Source of the DNA: an uncultured Prevotellaceae bacterium
Lineage (GTDB): Bacteria > Bacteroidota > Bacteroidia > Bacteroidales > Bacteroidaceae
Length of the DNA: 64,000 nt
Assembly (NCBI GenBank): GCA_945865175.1
Contig: CAMBDA010000002.1
Coordinates: 62,001-126,000, forward strand
Reading direction: 5' to 3'
Part shown: positions 40,802 through 47,347 of the stretch, piece after piece
Position numbering within the stretch: position 1 is the stretch's first letter
Layout: every line of letters starts with the position of its first letter
The notes under the pieces: model-generated
Databases searched by the model: none
Seen by the model: only the letters and a program-made list of their open reading frames with translations
What the model was told of the DNA's origin: nothing
Translations under genes and position numbers: made by a program

Positions 40802-41791
40802 GAACTGCTCCAGATAGGCAATGCGGCTTTCGGTGCTGGGATGCGTACTGAAGAGGCTGTCCACCATCTCCGAGAACCCGCTCCTTAAGGCCTTGGGATG
40901 GATGATGAAGAGCTGGGCTACATCATCCCGGTCCACTTGTGCCAAGGCAGGGTCGCCACTAATCTTGCGCAGGGCCGAGGCCAATGCCAGAGGGTCGCCA
41001 CACAACTCTGCCCCACCGGCATCCGCCATATATTCACGCTTGCGGCTGATGGCAAAACGCGTGAGCAGGGCAAAGAAATAGCCAATGGCAGCGCACACAA
41101 GGGCCACCAGCATGGCCACCATGGCACCTCCTCCGCCCCCCTTCTTCCGGCTATCTGCACTGTCGCGATTCGATCCCCCGCCAAAAACCATCATGTTCCA
41201 TACCATTCGGGCAATCACCGTCATGGCCGTACTGAGGATGCCCACAAAGATGATGCTTACAATCAGCAGACGCGTGTCGCGATTACGGATATGGGTGAGT
41301 TCATGACCTATGACACCAGCCAGTTCGGCATCATTCAGGCGGTCACAGATACCCGTAGTGACCGTTACGGTGTAGCTCCGCTCGTCTATGCCGCTGGCAA
41401 AGGCATTGAGCTGGGGGTCGTCTATCACGTTCACCTTGGGCATGGGCATACCGCATGCCATGGTAAGGTTTTCCACGATGTTATACACACGCGGGTTCTC
41501 CCTGCGCTCCAGCGGACGTGCTCCCGTGACCCTGCGAATCATCGAGGTATTGAGCAGATAAGCTATGGCGAACCACAGCACCACAAGGGCCATTACCCAA
41601 GGCAGGGTATACAGCGTCTCCGTGTTCACCTCTTCCCAAAGAATGACACCTTCATTTTCTATGGCATACATCACTAGGAAAAAGGCATACACCACACCCA
41701 GGATGATGCAGGGGAAGAGGAAGAGCAACAACAGGCTCTTGCTGTTGTTGCGCACCTGCTGGGTGTACATTCCTACATACTTCATGCGCAC
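40799..41791 (-). CDS. Membrane-bound M48 family metalloprotease (HtpX-like)
   Basis: 330 residues. Zinc site HELTH at H163-E164-H167 in VIGHELTHIRNRD, third ligand probably E253 in KREYMADAGG. Two membrane segments precede the catalytic domain (about 20-42 and 62-82) and two follow or flank it. HtpX-type enzymes degrade damaged inner-membrane proteins. Upstream on the same strand is lemA, 15 bp away, the usual partner of this M48 group in Bacteroidetes. A glycine-rich loop (RKKGGGGGA) lies near 216-224. Confidence 0.92.
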   Translation of the reverse strand: MRMKYVGMYTQQVRNNSKSLLLLFLFPCIILGVVYAFFLVMYAIENEGVILWEEVNTETLYTLPWVMALVVLWFAIAYLLNTSMIRRVTGARPLERRENPRVYNIVENLTMACGMPMPKVNVIDDPQLNAFASGIDERSYTVTVTTGICDRLNDAELAGVIGHELTHIRNRDTRLLIVSIIFVGILSTAMTVIARMVWNMMVFGGGSNRDSADSRKKGGGGGAMVAMLVALVCAAIGYFFALLTRFAISRKREYMADAGGAELCGDPLALASALRKISGDPALAQVDRDDVAQLFIIHPKALRSGFSEMVDSLFSTHPSTESRIAYLEQF

Positions 41792-41806
41792 GCTCCCTTC
41801 CCTTGG

Positions 41807-42370
41807 CTAGAACTTGATTTCGGGAGCCTTTTCGTAGGTGGCACGATCAGCTGCAGGCACCTCGAACATGGGCTCGCGCCTGAAACCGAACATACCTGCC
41901 ACGAGCACACTGGGGAAAGTTTGGACAGCATTGTTGAGCTCGCGGGTGGCACTGTTGAAGAAACGGCGGGTAGCAGCCAGCTTGTTCTCCAGGTCAGACA
42001 CCTCCTGCTGCAGATTCAAGAAGTTCTGGTTGGCTTTCAGATCGGGATAGGCCTCCACAGCCACCTTCAGTCCCGACAGTGCCTGACTGAGCAGGTTCTC
42101 GGCCTGGATCTTGTCGTTGATGGTGACGGCCTGCATGGCCTGGGTTCGTGCCTGAGTGACACTCTCCAGCAGTTCACGCTCATGGGTGGCATAGCCTTTC
42201 ACCGTGGCCACCAGTTGGGGCACCAAGTCGTGACGTTGCTTTAGCTGCACGTCGATATTGGCGAACGCATTCTCGCGATTGTTGCGCAGTTTCACCAAAT
42301 TGTTGTAAATACTCACCAGCCAGATGACCACCAGGGCCACCACAGCCAAAATAATCCACATTGTGTTCAT
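41807..42370 (-). CDS. lemA: LemA family protein
   Basis: 187 residues. One N-terminal membrane helix (MWIILAVVALVVIWLVS) is followed by the LemA signature YNNLVKLRNNRENAFANIDV and QLKQRHDLVPQLV, then helical coiled coil to the end. LemA proteins have the helix in the membrane with the rest outside the cytoplasm; the function is unclear. It is paired with the M48 protease gene as in many bacteria. Confidence 0.93.
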   Translation of the reverse strand: MNTMWIILAVVALVVIWLVSIYNNLVKLRNNRENAFANIDVQLKQRHDLVPQLVATVKGYATHERELLESVTQARTQAMQAVTINDKIQAENLLSQALSGLKVAVEAYPDLKANQNFLNLQQEVSDLENKLAATRRFFNSATRELNNAVQTFPSVLVAGMFGFRREPMFEVPAADRATYEKAPEIKF

Positions 42371-42437
42371 TTTTCCCTTACTTTACATTATTAAACATTT
42401 CATTTTCTCAATCATACTGCAGTAGTGCCCTCCTCCC

Positions 42438-43913
42438 CTACTCTATTCGGTATTTCAGCGAGCACCCGTCTCCAAATGCGGCATCCAGGGCATCACGCAC
42501 CTGCGACAGGAGATTCTGCTCGATATAGTCCATCACATAACGCGTGGGCACCGTCATGGTGAGGCAGTGATCGCGATAGTTGTAGATATCGGTTTCGCTG
42601 AACCACTTGAAGTAGTCGTCCTCGCTAATGGTCTCCTTCACCATGCTCAGGAACAGCTCCCACATCGAGCGGTCCTCCTCCGACACGCTTACTTCCTCCG
42701 GATCCCCATTTGTGCTTGTGTCCTCTATCACCACTGCCTCTTCGGGCTCCTCCGGCATCTGTGCGGCCAGTTGACGCAGGAAGTTGCGCAGGCTCTGCAC
42801 TACATAGGCGCGCACGCTACGAGGATGATAGGTTTCTATCTTCTCTCTCATGGCCTTCACCTCGGCCTGCAACATGGGCAGCATGGCATCGGTAGTAAGC
42901 TCACGCAAACTCATGAGGTCGGTCACAGTGAGGCCATACTCCGTCTGCAACACTTGGTCCAGGTCGGCCCTGCTGGCAATGCCCTGACGTTGCTCCCTGC
43001 GGGCACGCCCCATGCCGGAAAGGTGGATGTTGAAGACAATGCTGTCGGGGTCGCCCTTTGTCTTGCCCACGGGATAGCGTGGGGTGTAGTCGAACGAGAA
43101 ATCTATCTTGTTCTGCTCAGCCAAGGTGTTCAGCTCATCGCGGATAGGATTGAGCACCATGGCACAGAAGGTGGCAAACTTCTCATACTTGTTCTGAACC
43201 ACCTCGGTGCGTTTGGCATTGTAACGCAGAAGGCCCAGGTATTCCTTGAACTCCATATAGTTTACGCTCTTCCGCCCTACATGCTTCCATTTGCTCAGGT
43301 AGATATAGACGCGGGGGCTCTGACGCTTCCGGCAGAACGACACAATGTGCCGCACATGTTCCACATATCCGCGCCTCATGTCGAACACCTTGCTCACGTT
43401 CTCGCTGAGCATGCTTATCTGCAGCTGTCCCGTGCGACGCTTCCCGCCCGCATAATTATAGCGGATGCCTTCCTTGCTGACATCGCTGGTGGGGAACTTG
43501 ATTTTGCTGAAGATATTGGCCATCACGATGCTTTCCTCGCCCGTGTTGTCGTCCTTGGTGGTATATACCACATCCAGCTTCAGCAACTTGTAGCACGCCT
43601 GCTCCAACTCGTTGTAGGAGTTAGGGCTCACACCCAACTCCTTGATAGGGATGGTAAACGTGACCGAACCACCGCTCATCTCCTCCTGGGAAAAGAGCCA
43701 TGGCGAAGCCACATCGGTGCGCTTGCGCTGCTGCAGGTATTCGTTAATCTTCTCCTGCAAGGTGTTCACCAGCTCCACCATCACATTGGTCTGCATGGGA
43801 GTGAAATCGCCCCTTATCTGGCTATATACTAGCGGATTTTTTACGAATTCTGAGTCCTTGAGTTCCCTCACCAGCTCGTTCTTCGGATTAAAATCTGGTA
43901 CCTTTTTCTTCAT
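42438..43913 (-). CDS. Rep_3 (RepB/RepE-type) replication initiator
   Basis: 491 residues with two winged-helix domains. The N-terminal part (SQIRGDFTPMQTNVMVELV, then SVTFTIPIKELGVSPNSYNELEQACYKL) matches plasmid Rep_3 initiators, and the second WH domain includes SPRVYIYLSKWKHVGRKSVNYMEF and KEYLGLLRYNAKRTEVVQNKY. A C-terminal extension (about 290-491) includes an acidic linker and a region resembling the DnaA N-terminal oligomerisation/helicase-loading domain (MWELFLSMVKETISEDDYFKWFSET). Rep_3 proteins bind iterons and open the origin. Iteron-like repeats and parA lie directly upstream. It is embedded in chromosomal genes, which suggests a chromid or second-chromosome initiator. Confidence 0.88.
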   Translation of the reverse strand: MKKKVPDFNPKNELVRELKDSEFVKNPLVYSQIRGDFTPMQTNVMVELVNTLQEKINEYLQQRKRTDVASPWLFSQEEMSGGSVTFTIPIKELGVSPNSYNELEQACYKLLKLDVVYTTKDDNTGEESIVMANIFSKIKFPTSDVSKEGIRYNYAGGKRRTGQLQISMLSENVSKVFDMRRGYVEHVRHIVSFCRKRQSPRVYIYLSKWKHVGRKSVNYMEFKEYLGLLRYNAKRTEVVQNKYEKFATFCAMVLNPIRDELNTLAEQNKIDFSFDYTPRYPVGKTKGDPDSIVFNIHLSGMGRARREQRQGIASRADLDQVLQTEYGLTVTDLMSLRELTTDAMLPMLQAEVKAMREKIETYHPRSVRAYVVQSLRNFLRQLAAQMPEEPEEAVVIEDTSTNGDPEEVSVSEEDRSMWELFLSMVKETISEDDYFKWFSETDIYNYRDHCLTMTVPTRYVMDYIEQNLLSQVRDALDAAFGDGCSLKYRIE

Positions 43914-44035
43914 TTCTTTTCTTTTTTCGAGGGCAAAGTTAGATTAATATTTTGAATGGACGTATATATTTTAGTTAATTTTCTTTAAACCACTTTCTCT
44001 CTCTCTTTCATATTCAAGGGGTTACGATATTGAAT

Positions 44036-44456
44036 AGTGTTCGGTTTCCCTTTACCGGCAGATGGCTGGGTAAAGAGATTATGAACATAGTGTTCAGTTT
44101 TTCTTTACCACTTCCTGTCCAATGTAAAGAGAATGCGAGTTTCTCATTCATCTGGTAAAGAAAAACCGAACACTCACTTTTTCTCCCAAAGAGGGAAAAA
44201 AATGAAACTGAATACCCGAAAACGATGAAATGGCCATATTCCTGCCCCATTCCACTCACAGGCCGTACGACCATAGTCCTTTATATGGCAACTTCATCCA
44301 AGCCCTTCCTCGCACAGTGTTCAGAAAGTTTGGACATAAACCCAAAGTGTTCTGTTTCTTTTTACCTGCTTTTGCCCCTATTTCTCCCTATTGCTAGTCC
44401 GTTCTTGCCGCAATGTCCGGTTGCGCTTTACCAGATGTTCAGATAGATTTTACCAT
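44036..44456. repeat. Iteron-like 23-bp repeats
   Basis: Copies share AGTGTTC at one end and TTTACC near the other, with variable bases between. Plus strand: 44036-44058, 44089-44111, 44346-44368, and more diverged 44412-44434 and 44434-44456. Minus strand: 44067-44089 (diverged) and 44152-44174. Half copies (AGTGTTCAG) lie at 44316-44324 and, inverted, 44731-44739. They sit beside a Rep_3 initiator gene, which normally binds such repeats. Confidence 0.78.
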
Positions 44457-44457
44457 A

Positions 44458-44610
44458 CAAATTGTTTCTTTCTGTAAACCAATAATTTACAAAACGCATT
44501 ATTTATTATTAATACATTATATATATCACACTATTTGTCATCAAACAATATTAAATTTATCACAATAAAGTAATATTAATATATAATCCGTTCCATAATT
44601 GGTTTATTTT
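44458..44610. other. AT-rich candidate unwinding element
   Basis: About 150 bases almost free of G and C clusters, with runs such as TATTTATTATTAATAC and AATATTAATATATAATC. It lies directly beside the iterons, where plasmid-type origins melt. No good DnaA box was found by eye. Confidence 0.5.
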
Positions 44611-44949
44611 CAATTAGTTTTGTGGGTACTGGTCAAAAGTTTCCCAACACTTGGTCATTTATCCCCTAGGTTTTAGTCTTTCTTGTCCCCCTTTTTGGTA
44701 GAATTGTTCCCTATATCAGGTCAAGGAATTCTGAACACTCCCCTTTTTTGTGTTTTCCTAGTTTCCCTTATTTTTTTTGTGACCTCTGTATCTGCATATA
44801 TGAATTTCTGGCTGTTCAGGCGTGTGCATACTTATATACTCATCTATTCAGGCATTGGAATGTTTGTATACCTGCATCCCTGTATATAGACCTATCTGTA
44901 TATGTGGGTATACGGGAATCCAAGTGTGTACATATCCAGCAGTATCTAT

Positions 44950-44980
44950 ATATGCAAATACCGATAGATATGCAAATACC
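44950..44980 (+). repeat. Direct repeat ATATGCAAATACC, two copies
   Basis: 13-bp copies at 44950-44962 and 44968-44980, 18 bp apart. The core ATATGCAAA recurs inverted as TTTGCATAT behind parA (46172-46180). Such flanking repeats could be partition (centromere) sites. Confidence 0.5.
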
Positions 44981-45201
44981 CGAATACGCGACTCTGCTTA
45001 TTAGTTTGTATTTGACTTAATATCAATATGAAAATAACTTTATACTCTAGTCGAGTTAAGTTAAGAATACCTGAATATCCAAAAGTATACAGATATAGGT
45101 ATATTTATAAATATGCAGGTATGTATGGATATTAAAATATATGAGTATCTGTATTCTTGAGTATAAAAATACGCAAAAACTCAAAAATCTCTGAATATTT
45201 C

Positions 45202-45232
45202 TTGGCTGTTCACGGAAATGTTATTAAATTTG
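45202..45232 (+). promoter_or_regulatory. Promoter of parA
   Basis: TTG at 45202-45204, 20 bp, TAAATTTG at 45225-45232, giving a start near 45239. Confidence 0.72.
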
Positions 45233-45233
45233 C

Positions 45234-45268
45234 AATCGATATTTCACCATTTAACCATTTTATCGATT
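45234..45268 (+). promoter_or_regulatory. Inverted repeat over the parA start (possible operator)
   Basis: AATCGATA (45234-45241) and TATCGATT (45261-45268) are exact inverted copies. The first covers the predicted transcription start, the second abuts the ATG. Partition operons are usually autoregulated, so this is a good operator candidate. Confidence 0.5.
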
Positions 45269-46156
45269 ATGTCTGAAGTAATTTCGGTTTTGCATGATAA
45301 GGGCGGTTGTGCCAAGACAACCACTGCTGTGAACCTGGGGTTTGCCTTGTGGCTCCTGGGCAAGAAGGTGCTGCTGGTGGATACCGACCCGCAGTGCAAT
45401 CTCACCGACACAGTAGACAAGACTGTGCATAAGGAGGCCGACTCCACTATTTACGAATGGCTCCACGACGAGGGCCAGCACGCTTCCCTACCCCTTCCCA
45501 TCTACACACGCTATGATGGCCTTGACTACATTCCGGGCAGCCATAGTATGAGCAACATCAATGCCGAACTGCAGCTGATGTACAACCGTGAGCGGCGTCT
45601 GGCCGATTTTTTGAATCTTGTGGATCCCGAGACCCAGTTGCCCATCTGTGAGATGTATGACTATGTGTTTGTGGATTGTGCGCCTGGTGGAGAAACGCTC
45701 ATGAACACCAATGCTCTTGTGGCCAGCGACCATGTGATTGTGCCCACCGAAGCGGGCATCTACAGTCTGCAGGGACTACCCCGCCTGCTTGCCTATATCG
45801 ACAAGGTGCGTTCCCAGCTGCGTTGCAATGTGTCCATTATGGGATATCTGTTGATACGCTGGAATGCCAACCGCCAGATTTCACGCGAGGTGAAGGCTTA
45901 TTACAGCAATCCCGAGGAGGTGAGGGCTCCCCTATTCCCCGTACAGATACGTGAATGTGTGCGTTGCACCGAGTCGGTGGCCCATGAGATGAGCCTCTTT
46001 GAATATGCGCCGGACTCTACGGCTGCCGACGACTATATGCGCATCGCTGAATATATCATCGGCCGCAAGGTGAGGCCCAAGAGCTGGACACCTATGAAGT
46101 GGGGACAGCTGGCCAATGCAGCCTTCAAGCGCTTTATCGCAGAGAGAGGCGCATAG
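45269..46156 (+). CDS. ParA-type partition ATPase
   Basis: 295 residues from ATG 45269; an in-frame start 51 bp upstream overlaps the promoter. The deviant Walker A motif KGGCAKTT (11-18) begins almost at the N-terminus, followed by LLVDTDPQCNLT (Walker A') and YVFVDCAPGG (Walker B). There is no N-terminal HTH, so this is a short type Ib ParA. Such ATPases bind the nucleoid and move replicon copies. It diverges from a Rep_3 initiator and precedes a small RHH protein. Related ParA proteins also occur in Bacteroides conjugative elements (TraA), but no transfer genes are seen here. Confidence 0.92.
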   Translation: MSEVISVLHDKGGCAKTTTAVNLGFALWLLGKKVLLVDTDPQCNLTDTVDKTVHKEADSTIYEWLHDEGQHASLPLPIYTRYDGLDYIPGSHSMSNINAELQLMYNRERRLADFLNLVDPETQLPICEMYDYVFVDCAPGGETLMNTNALVASDHVIVPTEAGIYSLQGLPRLLAYIDKVRSQLRCNVSIMGYLLIRWNANRQISREVKAYYSNPEEVRAPLFPVQIRECVRCTESVAHEMSLFEYAPDSTAADDYMRIAEYIIGRKVRPKSWTPMKWGQLANAAFKRFIAERGA

Positions 46157-46157
46157 C

Positions 46158-46182
46158 TGCATATTCGAATCTTTGCATATTC
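46158..46182 (+). repeat. Direct repeat TGCATATTC behind parA
   Basis: Two copies at 46158-46166 and 46174-46182, 16 bp apart. Together with the ATATGCAAA repeats upstream of parA they flank the gene and may be bound by the downstream RHH protein. Confidence 0.45.
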
Positions 46183-46249
46183 AAATATCTGAATATAGAA
46201 ATACAGGACTATCTGACAATTTACCAATAATCATAAATACCCATACGAA

Positions 46250-46621
46250 ATGGCAATCAGAAGAACATCCATCAATATCAGCAAGGTGGCCCATGAAGCC
46301 GGTGAGAGTTTTGTGGCGCCCAAGCCTTTGGCATCGAACGAAATGGTACGAAACCAGATCGTGCAGGAAACCCCTGTACCCAAGCCCTTGCGCAGGGTGT
46401 GTACGATACAGAAGACAGGAGGGTTCAGCTTCTTCACCACCCAGACGGACCGTGAGGCTCTCGACTACATCGCCTTCCGCAACAAGTTTGAGAAGCAGAA
46501 CATCGTGAGGGCGGCTCTGCATGTGTTTCTGCAGCAGCATTATCGCGAGAATGTGGGGCTGGATGCTCAGGCATTGGAGCTCATCAGGCAGTACGAGGAA
46601 TCTATCTACAGGTACGAGTGA
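46250..46621 (+). CDS. Small ribbon-helix-helix protein, likely ParA partner
   Basis: 123 residues. The N-terminal 55 are poorly structured and proline rich. Residues about 60-105 fit a ribbon-helix-helix fold: strand FSFFTTQT, helix REALDYIAFRNKF, turn, helix KQNIVRAALHVFLQQH. It starts 93 bp after parA on the same strand and is followed by a terminator. In type Ib partition systems (ParF/ParG, TP228-like) the second gene is such an RHH protein that binds the centromere and represses the operon. Similar DUF3408-type proteins follow TraA in conjugative transposons. The role is inferred from fold and position. Confidence 0.7.
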   Translation: MAIRRTSINISKVAHEAGESFVAPKPLASNEMVRNQIVQETPVPKPLRRVCTIQKTGGFSFFTTQTDREALDYIAFRNKFEKQNIVRAALHVFLQQHYRENVGLDAQALELIRQYEESIYRYE

Positions 46622-46659
46622 CGGGCATCAGGAAGAGATGATGCCTTCAGGTATAAACA

Positions 46660-46715
46660 GACTCCCTCGCCGGAACAGGATAGCCTCTCCGGCGGGGGAG
46701 TCTTATGTCTTTTTT
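46660..46715 (+). terminator. Terminator of the partition operon
   Basis: A 15-bp stem, GACTCCCTCGCCGGA (46660-46674) against TCCGGCGGGGGAGTC (46688-46702) with one G-T pair, followed by a T-rich run ending TTTTTT. Confidence 0.85.
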
Positions 46716-46762
46716 AGCCTGTCCTGCCAGAGGGCAGGCCTGCTATATGGATGCTCGGAGCG

Positions 46763-47191
46763 TCAGATTTCTTTGCTGTCGAACGAAATCTGGAGCGATT
46801 TGCCCTTGGCATCATAATAGTAATAGGTGACCCCTATGCCTGCATCCCTACAATAGGGAATGGTGGAGGAGAGGTCCTGCACATTGCTTTGGCTGTACTG
46901 CTGCAGGAGCGTCTTGCGCAGGGTTTTCTTGGCAGCCTTGAGCGTCTTGATGTTCACGTTAGAGCCATCCACGCAGATATAGTATACAAGCGAGGATTCT
47001 GTCAGTTCCATCTTGGTAATCTTCATCCCGTTTGTCATCATGGTGGGAGCCTTGGTGGTGTTGAACGTGTTGACGGTGCGTTGCAGTGTTTCCGTGCTTG
47101 TCTCGTTGCCCATGAGGTTTAGTGCATAGGAGTTTCCTGTACACAAGGAGATGGCTAGTGCCATTCCCAGAGAAAAAATGTATTTCTTCAT
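46763..47191 (-). CDS. Small exported hypothetical protein
   Basis: 142 residues with a signal peptide (1-23, KYIFSLGMALAISLCTGNSYA). The mature part is about 119 residues, mixed alpha/beta, with two cysteines (VYYICVDG and TIPYCRDAG) that could form a disulfide, and ends KGKSLQISFDSKEI. No family recognised. It has its own promoter and converges with the partition operon. Confidence 0.7.
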   Translation of the reverse strand: MKKYIFSLGMALAISLCTGNSYALNLMGNETSTETLQRTVNTFNTTKAPTMMTNGMKITKMELTESSLVYYICVDGSNVNIKTLKAAKKTLRKTLLQQYSQSNVQDLSSTIPYCRDAGIGVTYYYYDAKGKSLQISFDSKEI

Positions 47192-47226
47192 ACTAGGCTT
47201 TGTTGGTAATTATTATATTTCACATA

Positions 47227-47257
47227 CAAAAATAGCTGTTTTTGGCGTACAATCAAA
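47227..47257 (-). promoter_or_regulatory. Promoter of the 47191 exported-protein gene
   Basis: Leftward TTTG (47257-47254), 19 bp, TATTTTTG (47234-47227). It overlaps the rightward promoter at 47241-47275. Confidence 0.65.
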
Positions 47258-47275
47258 ATATATTTTATAAATTTG
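47241..47275 (+). promoter_or_regulatory. Promoter of the GH36 gene
   Basis: TTTG at 47241-47244, 23 bp, TAAATTTG at 47268-47275; predicted start near 47282, 66 bases before the ATG. Overlap with the divergent promoter could make the two compete. Confidence 0.62.
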
Positions 47276-47347
47276 CAGTGAATAAACCGAAATTTAAGAT
47301 ATTTTGATGCGTCTTCTGCGATATTTCAACCCTAAAAATAACAAATA

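Larger units (their letters stand above)
43914..45268. other. Candidate replication origin region
   Basis: A 1355-bp AT-rich gap between the diverging initiator and parA genes, with no credible reading frame. From left to right it holds a -7 TAACTTTG for the initiator (minus strand 43934-43941), iteron-like repeats (44036-44456), a very AT-rich stretch (44458-44610), a tract rich in GTAT/TATC words (44780-45180) and the parA promoter and inverted repeat. This is the layout of an iteron-type replication origin with a partition locus beside it. Confidence 0.75.

Noticed and set aside
42567..43832. 421-codon open frame on the + strand opposite the initiator gene
   Set aside because: No motif; the opposite strand encodes a full Rep_3 protein.
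44036..44456. CRISPR array
   Set aside because: Repeats are degenerate, in both orientations and unevenly spaced; no cas genes nearby.
44458..44610. DnaA boxes beside the iterons
   Set aside because: The best candidates (for example TTTATCACA near 44558) have two mismatches to TTATnCACA in a very AT-rich stretch, so they are not claimed.
42438..46715. Integrated conjugative element
   Set aside because: No integrase, relaxase, coupling protein, transfer genes or attachment-site duplication in the window, and the neighbours are core genes.
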